From: Bacteriovoracaceae bacterium
GTDB lineage: Bacteria; Bdellovibrionota; Bacteriovoracia; Bacteriovoracales; Bacteriovoracaceae
Assembly: GCA_947441615.1 (NCBI GenBank)
Contig: CANEUH010000008.1
Location: 1 to 64,000 of the forward strand
Reading direction: 5' to 3'
DNA length: 64,000 nucleotides
In this document: piece after piece, positions 51,513 to 59,129 of the stretch
Numbering within the stretch: position 1 is the stretch's first letter
Layout of the letters: the number at the start of each line of letters is the position of its first letter
Program-made: the position numbers and the translations under genes
The notes under the pieces: model-generated
The model's input: the letters and a program-made list of their open reading frames with translations, nothing else
Database searches by the model: none
Told to the model about the DNA's origin: nothing

Positions 51513-52436
51513 TTAATGGCCTTCGAGAAATCTCTCTGCTTTGATCGCTGCTTGGCAACCAGAACCGGCAGCTGTGATCGCCTGACGGTAGTAAGAATCT
51601 TGAACATCTCCGCAGGCAAAAACACCTGGAATATTTGTTTCTGGGCCATTATGAGTTTGAATAAAGCCATGAGCATCAAGCTTTAACTGACCCTTAAGGA
51701 ATGCTGTATTTGGATTGTGTCCAATGGCATAAAAAAGACCATCTGTTGCACGCTCTTGTTTTGCACCTGTTTTAAGGTTGTGAACAACGATGCCTGAAAC
51801 TCCGCTTTCGTTACTTTTAATTTCTACGACCTCAGAGTCCCAGATAAATTCAATTTTTGGATTATTGAAGGCGCGCTCTTGCATAGGCTTTGAGGCCCTC
51901 AGAGTATCCTTTCTGTGGACGATATAAACCTTTTTAGCAAACTTTGTAATAAAGGTAGCATCTTCCATGGCAGTATCACCACCACCCACAACGTGAACGA
52001 TTTTATCGCGGTAAAAGAAGCCATCACAAGTGGCACAAGTCGAAACGCCGCGGCCAGTGAGTTCTTTTTCGTTTGGTAGCCCAAGCCATTTTGCGGAGGC
52101 TCCAGTTGAGATGATCACTGTCTCAGCAAGATAAGTATTTCCGTTTGAAGCTTTAACTGTGAATGGTTTTTTTGAGAGATCCACTTCTGTGGACATAACT
52201 GACAGAAATTCAGCGTTAAATCTTGCCGCTTGTTTTTTCATCGTACCCATAAGCTCAGGGCCCATCACACCATGTTCAAAACCAGGAAAGTTTTCAACTT
52301 CAGTCGTAAGGGTCAGCTGTCCACCAGGCTCGTGCCCTTCAAGGACTAATGGTTTTAAGTCAGCTCGTGCTGCATAGATTGCAGCAGTTAAACCAGCAGG
52401 ACCAGTTCCGATAATAATGACTTTACGTGTTTCCAC
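51513..52436 (-). CDS. trxB: Thioredoxin-disulfide reductase
   Basis: A 307-residue NADPH flavoprotein. The FAD motif is GTGPAGLTAAIYAARADL (10-27), the redox-active pair is CATCDG (near 136-141), the NADPH motif is VVGGGDTAMEDA (near 150-161), and VFACGDVQD (near 277-285) binds FAD. It starts 9 bases after the 66-residue gene upstream and is coupled to the DUF2914 membrane protein. Confidence 0.96.
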   Translation of the reverse strand: METRKVIIIGTGPAGLTAAIYAARADLKPLVLEGHEPGGQLTLTTEVENFPGFEHGVMGPELMGTMKKQAARFNAEFLSVMSTEVDLSKKPFTVKASNGNTYLAETVIISTGASAKWLGLPNEKELTGRGVSTCATCDGFFYRDKIVHVVGGGDTAMEDATFITKFAKKVYIVHRKDTLRASKPMQERAFNNPKIEFIWDSEVVEIKSNESGVSGIVVHNLKTGAKQERATDGLFYAIGHNPNTAFLKGQLKLDAHGFIQTHNGPETNIPGVFACGDVQDSYYRQAITAAGSGCQAAIKAERFLEGH

Positions 52437-52445
52437 AAATGCCTC

Positions 52446-52646
52446 TTATTGTTTATCTTCGCTAGATGGAACGCCAAGTTTCTTTTTAATCACGGCCGGA
52501 CGATCATCTTTATCTGGATTCATTTCGTAATAAGCTTTAACTGAAAGAAGCTCTTTTGGATTTGGTGCTTTTTCAGTTGTAACAAACTGTTCAGCAGTGA
52601 GTGAGCACTCATAGTTATAAGTTATTTTTTCGCGTCTACGTTTCAT
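52446..52646 (-). CDS. Small basic protein of unknown function upstream of trxB
   Basis: A 66-residue protein, Lys/Arg/Glu-rich, with KITYNYECSLTAEQF near its N-terminus and a KKKLGVP tail. AAGGGAAA precedes the ATG at a suitable distance and it is first in the trxB operon with a 9-base gap, which supports its being real. I recognise no domain; the compact, charged composition would fit a nucleic-acid- or ribosome-associated protein, but that is a guess. Confidence 0.7.
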   Translation of the reverse strand: MKRRREKITYNYECSLTAEQFVTTEKAPNPKELLSVKAYYEMNPDKDDRPAVIKKKLGVPSSEDKQ

Positions 52647-52787
52647 GCAATTTCCCTTTTTATTCTATCTTTTTGTTATAGATTTTCTGCAACGCTTTAT
52701 CAAGCACTTAAAACACTAGAGTGGTCCTATGACAAGACTCGTAAATTGAGTGTTTTCATCACGTTGATTCTTTGTCACAATATTTTC

Positions 52788-54290
52788 ATGAACTTGGTTA
52801 AAGGGATCTTGATCAATCTAATGTTGCTCCTTGTCACGGTTAATGCTTGGGCATTAACTGGAGCTAGACTTATTGGGCAGTCCTCAAGTGGTCAGACAGC
52901 GGTTTTTAATCTTGGCATGCATGACGGGGTCAAAGAAGGGGATTTTGCTGTTATTGTTAAAGAAATTCGATCACTTGATAAACGTGACCTAAGACTTATT
53001 CCCGTCGCAAGAGCGAGAAATATAAAAATCTCAACCTCTAACTCAGTTTGGATCCTCTATAAGATATTTGATCCTGCTATGTTAGTTAAAGGTCAGTCTT
53101 ATCTCGTGTTATCTGAGTCTCAAATGCTTAGTGGTCGAAGGGATCCTAGGTTTGGAAGAATCAGTGTTATTACTGATCAGGATAAAATTGCTTTTGAGAC
53201 CCAACAGGTTCTGTCTGAAGATAAAGACCGGCTCTCAAAATTAAAGGCACTTTATCCGGAAGTCATGCCTCTTCATGAAAAAGAATCCCGCTCAGATCTA
53301 GATGGAGAGTTAGTGGATGTCTATGGTTGGAAAAAGAATAGAGACAACCGCTTTAGGACTGCCCTTTATAAAAGTCCTTATCAAGATGATTTTAGAAAAG
53401 AACTTAGGGTTTCAACATTTGAAAAGATGGTGACGGCGTATCTTAAAAAAGTGAATAACCCCACTTTTAACTATGACCAGTTCTATCATGAGCAGATGAA
53501 ATTAAGCTTTTCAAATGAGTTCAGGAAGAGATCTAATTTTTCGACTGAATATGAAGCCTACCTTTCAAATCAGTCTCAAAAATCAGTTGAGGATGCCAGA
53601 ATTTATCGTCAAATTGTAGAAAAAGGCGAGGGATGGTCCGAGGATTTTTCTGACGAAGATCTTGGGAGTGTCTTAAAACAGGTCTCAGTTCTTCAAGAAA
53701 AAGACAGGAGGGCCTTTGTATCTGGAGACCCTAAAAGATTTACCTTTTTTGCCGGAGCAGGGTTAAATTTTACCGATGTTCAAACAGAGAAGGACGCTGC
53801 CTACAGACGTGAAGGGGCGTATTCGATAGACTTAGATATTGAAGGGATCCCACTGTTAAAACATGAGACCTTAGAGAAGCTTACTTTTGATGTTGGTCTA
53901 AGAAGTAACAAGACTGCCATTGCTAATGACAATTTTAATTTTGCCGTTGATGAATTATCCGTGAGGGCCGGATTTAATTGGTATCCTCTTTATTCACCGG
54001 CAGCCTATGAAGCAGCTTGCTTGTTTTTTGGTGCTTATGTTCGAACGGGTACTGCGACCTTGGATTCAATTTCAGCTAATAATAACGGAAGATATTCAGT
54101 TCTCACCATGCCGGGATTTAGGGGTGGGTTGAAATATAATTTAAAAAATAATTTTGGTTTTAGAATATCATTAAGCATGGAAACAATAGAATTGGATCGA
54201 TACAAGCAAAATACACTTGGGTCTTCTCTTCCAAATAGAGCGCAATTATTTGAGAGTAAGATGAATTTTGCTATGGCCTATTCTTTTTAA
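52788..54290 (+). CDS. Exported protein with an SH3-like N-terminal domain and predicted C-terminal barrel
   Basis: A protein of about 500 residues with a signal peptide (LINLMLLLVTVNAWAL). An N-terminal domain has AVFNLGMHDGVKEGDFAVIV followed by VARARNIKISTSNSVWILY, a pattern shared with the next gene. A charged helical middle (about 125-320) is followed by alternating beta-strand sequence to a terminal AMAYSF, as in outer-membrane barrels. I set the start at ATG 52788; an in-frame TTG 14 codons earlier would lengthen the signal. First gene of the three-gene operon with the collagen-NC1-like pseudopilin. Confidence 0.72.
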   Translation: MNLVKGILINLMLLLVTVNAWALTGARLIGQSSSGQTAVFNLGMHDGVKEGDFAVIVKEIRSLDKRDLRLIPVARARNIKISTSNSVWILYKIFDPAMLVKGQSYLVLSESQMLSGRRDPRFGRISVITDQDKIAFETQQVLSEDKDRLSKLKALYPEVMPLHEKESRSDLDGELVDVYGWKKNRDNRFRTALYKSPYQDDFRKELRVSTFEKMVTAYLKKVNNPTFNYDQFYHEQMKLSFSNEFRKRSNFSTEYEAYLSNQSQKSVEDARIYRQIVEKGEGWSEDFSDEDLGSVLKQVSVLQEKDRRAFVSGDPKRFTFFAGAGLNFTDVQTEKDAAYRREGAYSIDLDIEGIPLLKHETLEKLTFDVGLRSNKTAIANDNFNFAVDELSVRAGFNWYPLYSPAAYEAACLFFGAYVRTGTATLDSISANNNGRYSVLTMPGFRGGLKYNLKNNFGFRISLSMETIELDRYKQNTLGSSLPNRAQLFESKMNFAMAYSF

Positions 54291-54298
54291 GGGGACGA

Positions 54299-55384
54299 AT
54301 GAGGATTATTCTTGCGATTTTTATTATTTTTTCTACCAATGCTTTCTCACTAGAAGTTGATGAAAAATTAACTGCGAGAATCATTCGAACTTCTGAAACA
54401 AGAAAAACCTTGATGATCAATCGAGGAACAGAGGATGGGCTCGTAGAAGGTGATCACGCTAAATTCATCGTGACAGCTGGTATTGTGGCCCGTGGTGTTT
54501 GTATCAAGATTTCTCCAACTAGATCGGTGTGGTCAGTTTATCGTTTAGTGAATGCAGATTTTATTGTGAATGATTCTGTGATGAGTTTAAAAATCACACC
54601 ACCAGTTAAAATCACAAAAGATGAAACAAAAGCGATCGTGGAAGAGGATACTCCTAGCTCCAGTGGTACAACTGATGCTCAGGAACTAGGTATCCCTTTA
54701 GCTGAAGGTGCAGAAGATCTCGCTAAGCTTGAAAATCTTCCAGGAGATACTCAAGATTTAAAATCCATGGTCTCAGAGGGACCAGTGAGTATCTCTGAAA
54801 AAGATCTCGAAATTTTTGGTGTTTTAAATATTTCTGGATTAACCGCGAACACCAAAACAGATTCTGGATCAGATTCATTCAATAATTCCCAAAGCTATCA
54901 CCATATTGGGCTTGGGGGAGAGATTTATCCCAGAAAAGAAAGAGAGTGGTATTCTTCTTTTAGCTTAGTGGGGGCAGTAAATTTAATGAAATCAGATAAC
55001 CAAAGTTACAATGGATCTGGTTCAACTAATGATATAACTGAATTTTCAGTTGGAACAAATTGGCATTTTTCAAAACTACCAAGTGTTACCATGGATTTTA
55101 TTCCTTTCATCCATTTAAGCTTTAATGTGGGCTCTGTTAATTCCACTTATACATCTGGAACCGAAGGAAATGGAACGAACACGGATTTATCTGCTACGGG
55201 CGGAACTCAAGGTTTCTCCGTTGGCTATGGTTATAAGTTTTTTACCTCGAAGGGTTTTTCCGCCAGGGCCCTTCTTGATTACTATATGAGAACAGAGAGA
55301 TATAAAGAAGACAGTCAGTCCGATCAGTTTAATAAAGTGGTGGGTGGCCCTCGCCTCATGCTCGGTCTTGGATACAGATTTTAA
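54299..55384 (+). CDS. Paralogue of the upstream exported SH3-like/barrel protein
   Basis: A 361-residue protein with a signal peptide (to about residue 18). Residues 22-95 repeat the upstream pattern: LMINRGTEDGLVEGDHAKFIV, then VARGVCIKISPTRSVWSVY, a domain like the beta module at the C-terminus of FlgT. An acidic linker follows (about 105-170), then a barrel-like C-terminal half ending in LGLGYRF, a typical outer-membrane signature. AGGGGAC precedes ATG; spacing to the upstream gene is 8 bases and to the next 9. Confidence 0.75.
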   Translation: MRIILAIFIIFSTNAFSLEVDEKLTARIIRTSETRKTLMINRGTEDGLVEGDHAKFIVTAGIVARGVCIKISPTRSVWSVYRLVNADFIVNDSVMSLKITPPVKITKDETKAIVEEDTPSSSGTTDAQELGIPLAEGAEDLAKLENLPGDTQDLKSMVSEGPVSISEKDLEIFGVLNISGLTANTKTDSGSDSFNNSQSYHHIGLGGEIYPRKEREWYSSFSLVGAVNLMKSDNQSYNGSGSTNDITEFSVGTNWHFSKLPSVTMDFIPFIHLSFNVGSVNSTYTSGTEGNGTNTDLSATGGTQGFSVGYGYKFFTSKGFSARALLDYYMRTERYKEDSQSDQFNKVVGGPRLMLGLGYRF

Positions 55385-55393
55385 AGGAATGTT

Positions 55394-56608
55394 ATGAAAT
55401 TTGATGAGAAAGGCTTTGGGATTGTCCAAGTTCTGATCGCAACGGCCATGCTTGGAGCTTTAAGTCTTGGAGTGATGCAAGTTTCAAAAAACATGACGGA
55501 TGTTAATCGAAATGCCAATTCTAGTTTGGATGTCCTGATGCTTCATCAAGAAATGCTCATGATTCTTAAAGATTCCAAGGATTGTTCTGTAAGTGTCGTT
55601 GATAGTATCCCATTTAAAAAATCTGAAATTGATGACCCTCAATCTGAAGGTCGTGAGATTGAACTTTGGTATAGTGACTACAAGACTGGAGCTCAAAGAA
55701 ATAAAAAGCGATTCAGCTCTACAGATGCTGCCTATTCAAAATTTGGGAATATTAAAATTAACAAAATAAAACTTGTTATGAATAATCCAACTTTACCCGT
55801 TGTTGGTAAAGATTATGATACAGGGGATTTCTCAGATAAAGGGATCGTTAGAGTTGAAGTTGAAAAACCGGATAATAGAAGTATTAAATTTGATATGCCG
55901 GTTAAGGTTAATTTCACGACCGACTCAACTGGAAATTCGACAGTACAGAATTGTGCAGGATCTTCATCTAATAAGAGTAAAACAAAAAGATACTTAGTTG
56001 ATCACTCTCAGTCTCCGATAGTCCCGTCATGTCCAACTGATTGGGTGAAAGAGGGTGAAGGATTTAGTTTCGTATTAAGTCGTAATAAACCTTCTACGAG
56101 TTCATTTCAAGACTTGGCCGATCCCGGTTCTTGTTTAAAAGTATTCAAAAAGATCCCCACTATTGAGTGTAAAAAGGGTTCTTGTGACTATATAACTTGG
56201 GATGATACCTCAACTTGGTTATGGGCAGGAGGAACTGGGACTGGTGATGAAATTTCTAGGTGTGTGATTTGTTCGAAAGAAGATGCTGAAATAAAAGTTT
56301 TTCATTCTCAAACTGACTTAACACCACCTTGCCCAGCTGAAAGCACTCTACTATGGACAGGATTTAGTCTACAGGCCTTGGCCTCTGATTCTTCAGAAGT
56401 TGCTTCTATGAGGCTAAATGATACGGGCTCCTGCTTAAGAGATATAAAGAATGGAAATCCTCAAATTGAGTGTGATAAATCTATTTGTAAAGTCGGAACT
56501 CCTAATGACTATGCCCAGTTTTTGACTTCGATGAGTGCAAATTCTTCTCAAGCTTCGCCACCAGATCCAATTCAGATTTCAAAATGTGCTGTTTGCGGAA
56601 TGGATTAA
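55394..56608 (+). CDS. Prepilin-like protein with tandem collagen type IV NC1 (C4) modules
   Basis: A 404-residue protein. Residues 1-7 (MKFDEKG) are a type III leader cleaved before Phe8, with a hydrophobic pilin helix to about 32; Gln replaces the usual Glu at mature position 5. Residues 35-195 are a beta-rich body. Residues 200-401 hold two modules, each with six Cys (213, 247, 259, 264, 290, 293 and 313, 347, 360, 365, 398, 401). Each has the collagen IV NC1 order: HSQ, CP, GFS, GSCL, IEC, a fourth Cys, then IS(R/K)CxxC. AAAGGA precedes ATG. Third gene of the operon, convergent with glpD. Confidence 0.88.
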   Translation: MKFDEKGFGIVQVLIATAMLGALSLGVMQVSKNMTDVNRNANSSLDVLMLHQEMLMILKDSKDCSVSVVDSIPFKKSEIDDPQSEGREIELWYSDYKTGAQRNKKRFSSTDAAYSKFGNIKINKIKLVMNNPTLPVVGKDYDTGDFSDKGIVRVEVEKPDNRSIKFDMPVKVNFTTDSTGNSTVQNCAGSSSNKSKTKRYLVDHSQSPIVPSCPTDWVKEGEGFSFVLSRNKPSTSSFQDLADPGSCLKVFKKIPTIECKKGSCDYITWDDTSTWLWAGGTGTGDEISRCVICSKEDAEIKVFHSQTDLTPPCPAESTLLWTGFSLQALASDSSEVASMRLNDTGSCLRDIKNGNPQIECDKSICKVGTPNDYAQFLTSMSANSSQASPPDPIQISKCAVCGMD

Positions 56609-57969
56609 AAAAGTTTTTTAACTTCTTCGATAGGAAGACCTAAGACAGTTTTAAGGATTTTTGGTTCCTCAATTAAAGAGAGTCTTCTTTTAATGAGATC
56701 ATCAAGAGTCGTAACTTTTTCTTTTACAATAATCTCTTTAACCATATCAATCGTAAGAGTTGGCTTCTCTCCAAAAGTCGGCATGATGGATTTTTGTCTT
56801 AATGGATTTAAGGTGAGATTCGGTTCATACCTGCGTCCCAAGCGTGGGACAATTTCAAAAGCTAGATCTTGAGTCATTCTTCTAAAGGTTGTGTATTTTC
56901 CCCCTAAAAGAACATAAGTTCTCTCATCCGGACGGAAAATTTTATGGAATCTGCTCACTTTGCCTAATGCTTCTTGAGCACCATCTTCTTTCACAAGAGG
57001 TCTTACACCTGCAAAAGTAGAAATAATAGAGTTCTCAGTAAGCTCGGAGTTTGGAAAATATTGTTTAAGAACACCAAGTAGATAGTTAATCTCTGTTTTC
57101 TTCGCCTCGATATTAAACATATCTTCAGTTACAGGTGTTTCAGTGGTGCCCACGAGAATAGCGTCTCGTTGTGGGATCACAAATACCACACGGTTATCTC
57201 TGGTGGTTAAAACGACAGAGCCCTTTGCTTCAATGGAGCCTGGTTTTAACCATAGATGAATTCCTTTTGAGGGAACAAGCTGTGGTGTCCAAGGAATATT
57301 TAATTGAGGAAGAAGCTTATCTGTGAAGGGGCCAGTCGTAAAAACTAAGATCTTTGTTTTGATGGTTTCTTCAATACCCGTAAGAAGTGACATATAGGTC
57401 ACGAGGTAACCGTCCGGAGTCTTCTGGGCTTTAGTGACTTCATGGTAACTCTTGGCACTTGCACAGGGTTCAATAAGTGCATCATAGAGGCACTCAAGAG
57501 ATAGTTTAGCGTCGTCAACGATACCATCGTAATATTTCCCGGCACCAAGTAGACCTTTGGGATTTAATGAAGGTATTTTTTCAAGTGCTTCAGTCGGGGA
57601 GAGCATCCCGTGAGGACGATTTTGAAAGTGAGAGAGAAAATCATAAAGAAAAAGACCGGCCTTTAACATGAAAGGACGATATTTTGAGTAATCATAGAGT
57701 GGAAGGTAAAAATCTCTTTCAAAGCACAAATGCGGAGTGAGCTTTAGCCATAAGTTTTTTTCTTCAAGGGCCTCTTGAACGAGGCCAAAATCCAAATTTT
57801 CTAAATACCGTATCCCTCCGTGAAGCATCTTGGATGAACCTTGGGAGGTTTGAGCGGAGTAATCTCCCTTTTCGATCATGAGAGTTTTAACACCATTTAA
57901 GGCGAGGTCACGAATAAGCCCGCAGCCATTAATTCCACCACCCACGATCACGACTTCAAACTCATTCAT
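56605..57969 (-). CDS. glpD: FAD-dependent glycerol-3-phosphate dehydrogenase
   Basis: A 454-residue flavoprotein of the GlpA/GlpD family. VVIVGGGINGCGLIRDLALNG (6-26) is the FAD motif, GSSKMLHGGIRYLE (near 44-57) is characteristic, LVGTTETPV (near 270) and FAGVRPLV (near 313) follow. It is slightly shorter than E. coli GlpD, mainly at the C-terminus. It feeds electrons from glycerol-3-phosphate, a phospholipid breakdown product, to the quinone pool. Overlaps the acidic YbjQ-like gene by 4 bases. Confidence 0.92.
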   Translation of the reverse strand: MNEFEVVIVGGGINGCGLIRDLALNGVKTLMIEKGDYSAQTSQGSSKMLHGGIRYLENLDFGLVQEALEEKNLWLKLTPHLCFERDFYLPLYDYSKYRPFMLKAGLFLYDFLSHFQNRPHGMLSPTEALEKIPSLNPKGLLGAGKYYDGIVDDAKLSLECLYDALIEPCASAKSYHEVTKAQKTPDGYLVTYMSLLTGIEETIKTKILVFTTGPFTDKLLPQLNIPWTPQLVPSKGIHLWLKPGSIEAKGSVVLTTRDNRVVFVIPQRDAILVGTTETPVTEDMFNIEAKKTEINYLLGVLKQYFPNSELTENSIISTFAGVRPLVKEDGAQEALGKVSRFHKIFRPDERTYVLLGGKYTTFRRMTQDLAFEIVPRLGRRYEPNLTLNPLRQKSIMPTFGEKPTLTIDMVKEIIVKEKVTTLDDLIKRRLSLIEEPKILKTVLGLPIEEVKKLF

Positions 57970-59129
57970 AGTTTACTAATCCAAACAAGGTTACCTGTGC
58001 ATGAGAGGCGATATTTTGATGTGCTTAAACCATACTCAGAGGGAAGAGGGGTTAATTGGTAGTTAAGACCTATAACCGCGTTAGCATTGGCCTTAAGAGC
58101 ATGCGCTTTTAATTTTTGAGCTAGTTCATGATAAAAACTTGTGACTTCTTTTGAGTTTTCATCTTCAACGATTTGTCCGTCCATGATCTTGTGTTCAGAG
58201 GCCACACCAAGATACTTAAGGATCTGAAATCCATCTAAGCTAGAAGTCGCTGAGACGATGATTTGATTAAGATCCACTCTTGCGTCATCAAATTGAAAAT
58301 GATGTGTCTGGTTTTGGTAAAGATTATGCTTAGAAACAATTCCTGTTTCTGGAGTCTCAAGATGTTTTGGAGGATGAATTTCATCCGATAAACCAAGTTG
58401 AATGTCGATATCAAAGCGGCGCAATTTATGAGTGAGATAAATTGCCGCATATTCAGAAATTCTTGGAATAAGAAGCATCCCACGCATGAGTCTCGCTTTC
58501 GTTTGCTCTTCAGAATCAACCAGAAGATTAAATTCCTTTAAGAGTGAGACGATATCACTCACATCTTCAATGAAGCGAACATTCTTTACGAGTACACTAA
58601 ATGAAGGGTTCCCTTCAGTCGCCATACCAGACAAACTAGTGCTTTCAGAAAACTTCTTTAAGTCCTCAAATGTCTCGGGAGTTTTATACTCTGATCTTAA
58701 TTCAATAATGGGTTCAGGTTGAGCGCTTTCAAAACTCGTCTCATCCATAAAGGATGACGAGTATTCTTCTTCAACAGGAGTGACCTCAGTTTGAGTGGTC
58801 TCCTGAGGCACTTCTTCTGAAGTTGATTCCCATTCAGTGCCCGAAGCTTCATGAGTTGTTTCTTCAAAAGAAGTTGTGACGTTATCTTGAGATTCAGAAT
58901 CGGAAGAGAATTCAGCTGATTCAAATGAAGATCCAAAGTCCTCGGATGATTCAAAACTAGAATTTTCTTCAACTGAATCAAAAGAAATATCTTCATCAGT
59001 CGAAGAGGGGAGTTCGGGAACTTCCGATTCCACGGAATCAATTTCAGGGACTTCATCCTCACTATTTAGTTCGTGGATGAATTCCCCAAGATCCTCAATT
59101 CGAGTTAAATCACTTTTGCTATTACTCAC
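57966..59129 (-). CDS. Acidic protein with C-terminal YbjQ-like domain
   Basis: A 387-residue protein. Residues 1-160 are a highly acidic, Ser/Glu/Thr-rich, apparently disordered region. The C-terminal 110 residues (IIVSATSSLDGFQILKYLGVASEH..., LKANANAVIGLNYQLTP) match the YbjQ/UPF0145 heavy-metal-binding fold. No signal peptide is seen, so it is cytoplasmic. Its GTG start directly follows the secA stop (TAGGTG) with GGAGCT upstream, so it is coupled to secA. Function unknown. Confidence 0.75.
   Translation of the reverse strand: MSNSKSDLTRIEDLGEFIHELNSEDEVPEIDSVESEVPELPSSTDEDISFDSVEENSSFESSEDFGSSFESAEFSSDSESQDNVTTSFEETTHEASGTEWESTSEEVPQETTQTEVTPVEEEYSSSFMDETSFESAQPEPIIELRSEYKTPETFEDLKKFSESTSLSGMATEGNPSFSVLVKNVRFIEDVSDIVSLLKEFNLLVDSEEQTKARLMRGMLLIPRISEYAAIYLTHKLRRFDIDIQLGLSDEIHPPKHLETPETGIVSKHNLYQNQTHHFQFDDARVDLNQIIVSATSSLDGFQILKYLGVASEHKIMDGQIVEDENSKEVTSFYHELAQKLKAHALKANANAVIGLNYQLTPLPSEYGLSTSKYRLSCTGNLVWISKL

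Noticed and set aside
58697..59062. A 121-codon frame overlapping the acidic region of the YbjQ-like gene
   Set aside because: It is an out-of-frame reading of repetitive Glu/Ser codons and looks like low-complexity Leu/Lys sequence.
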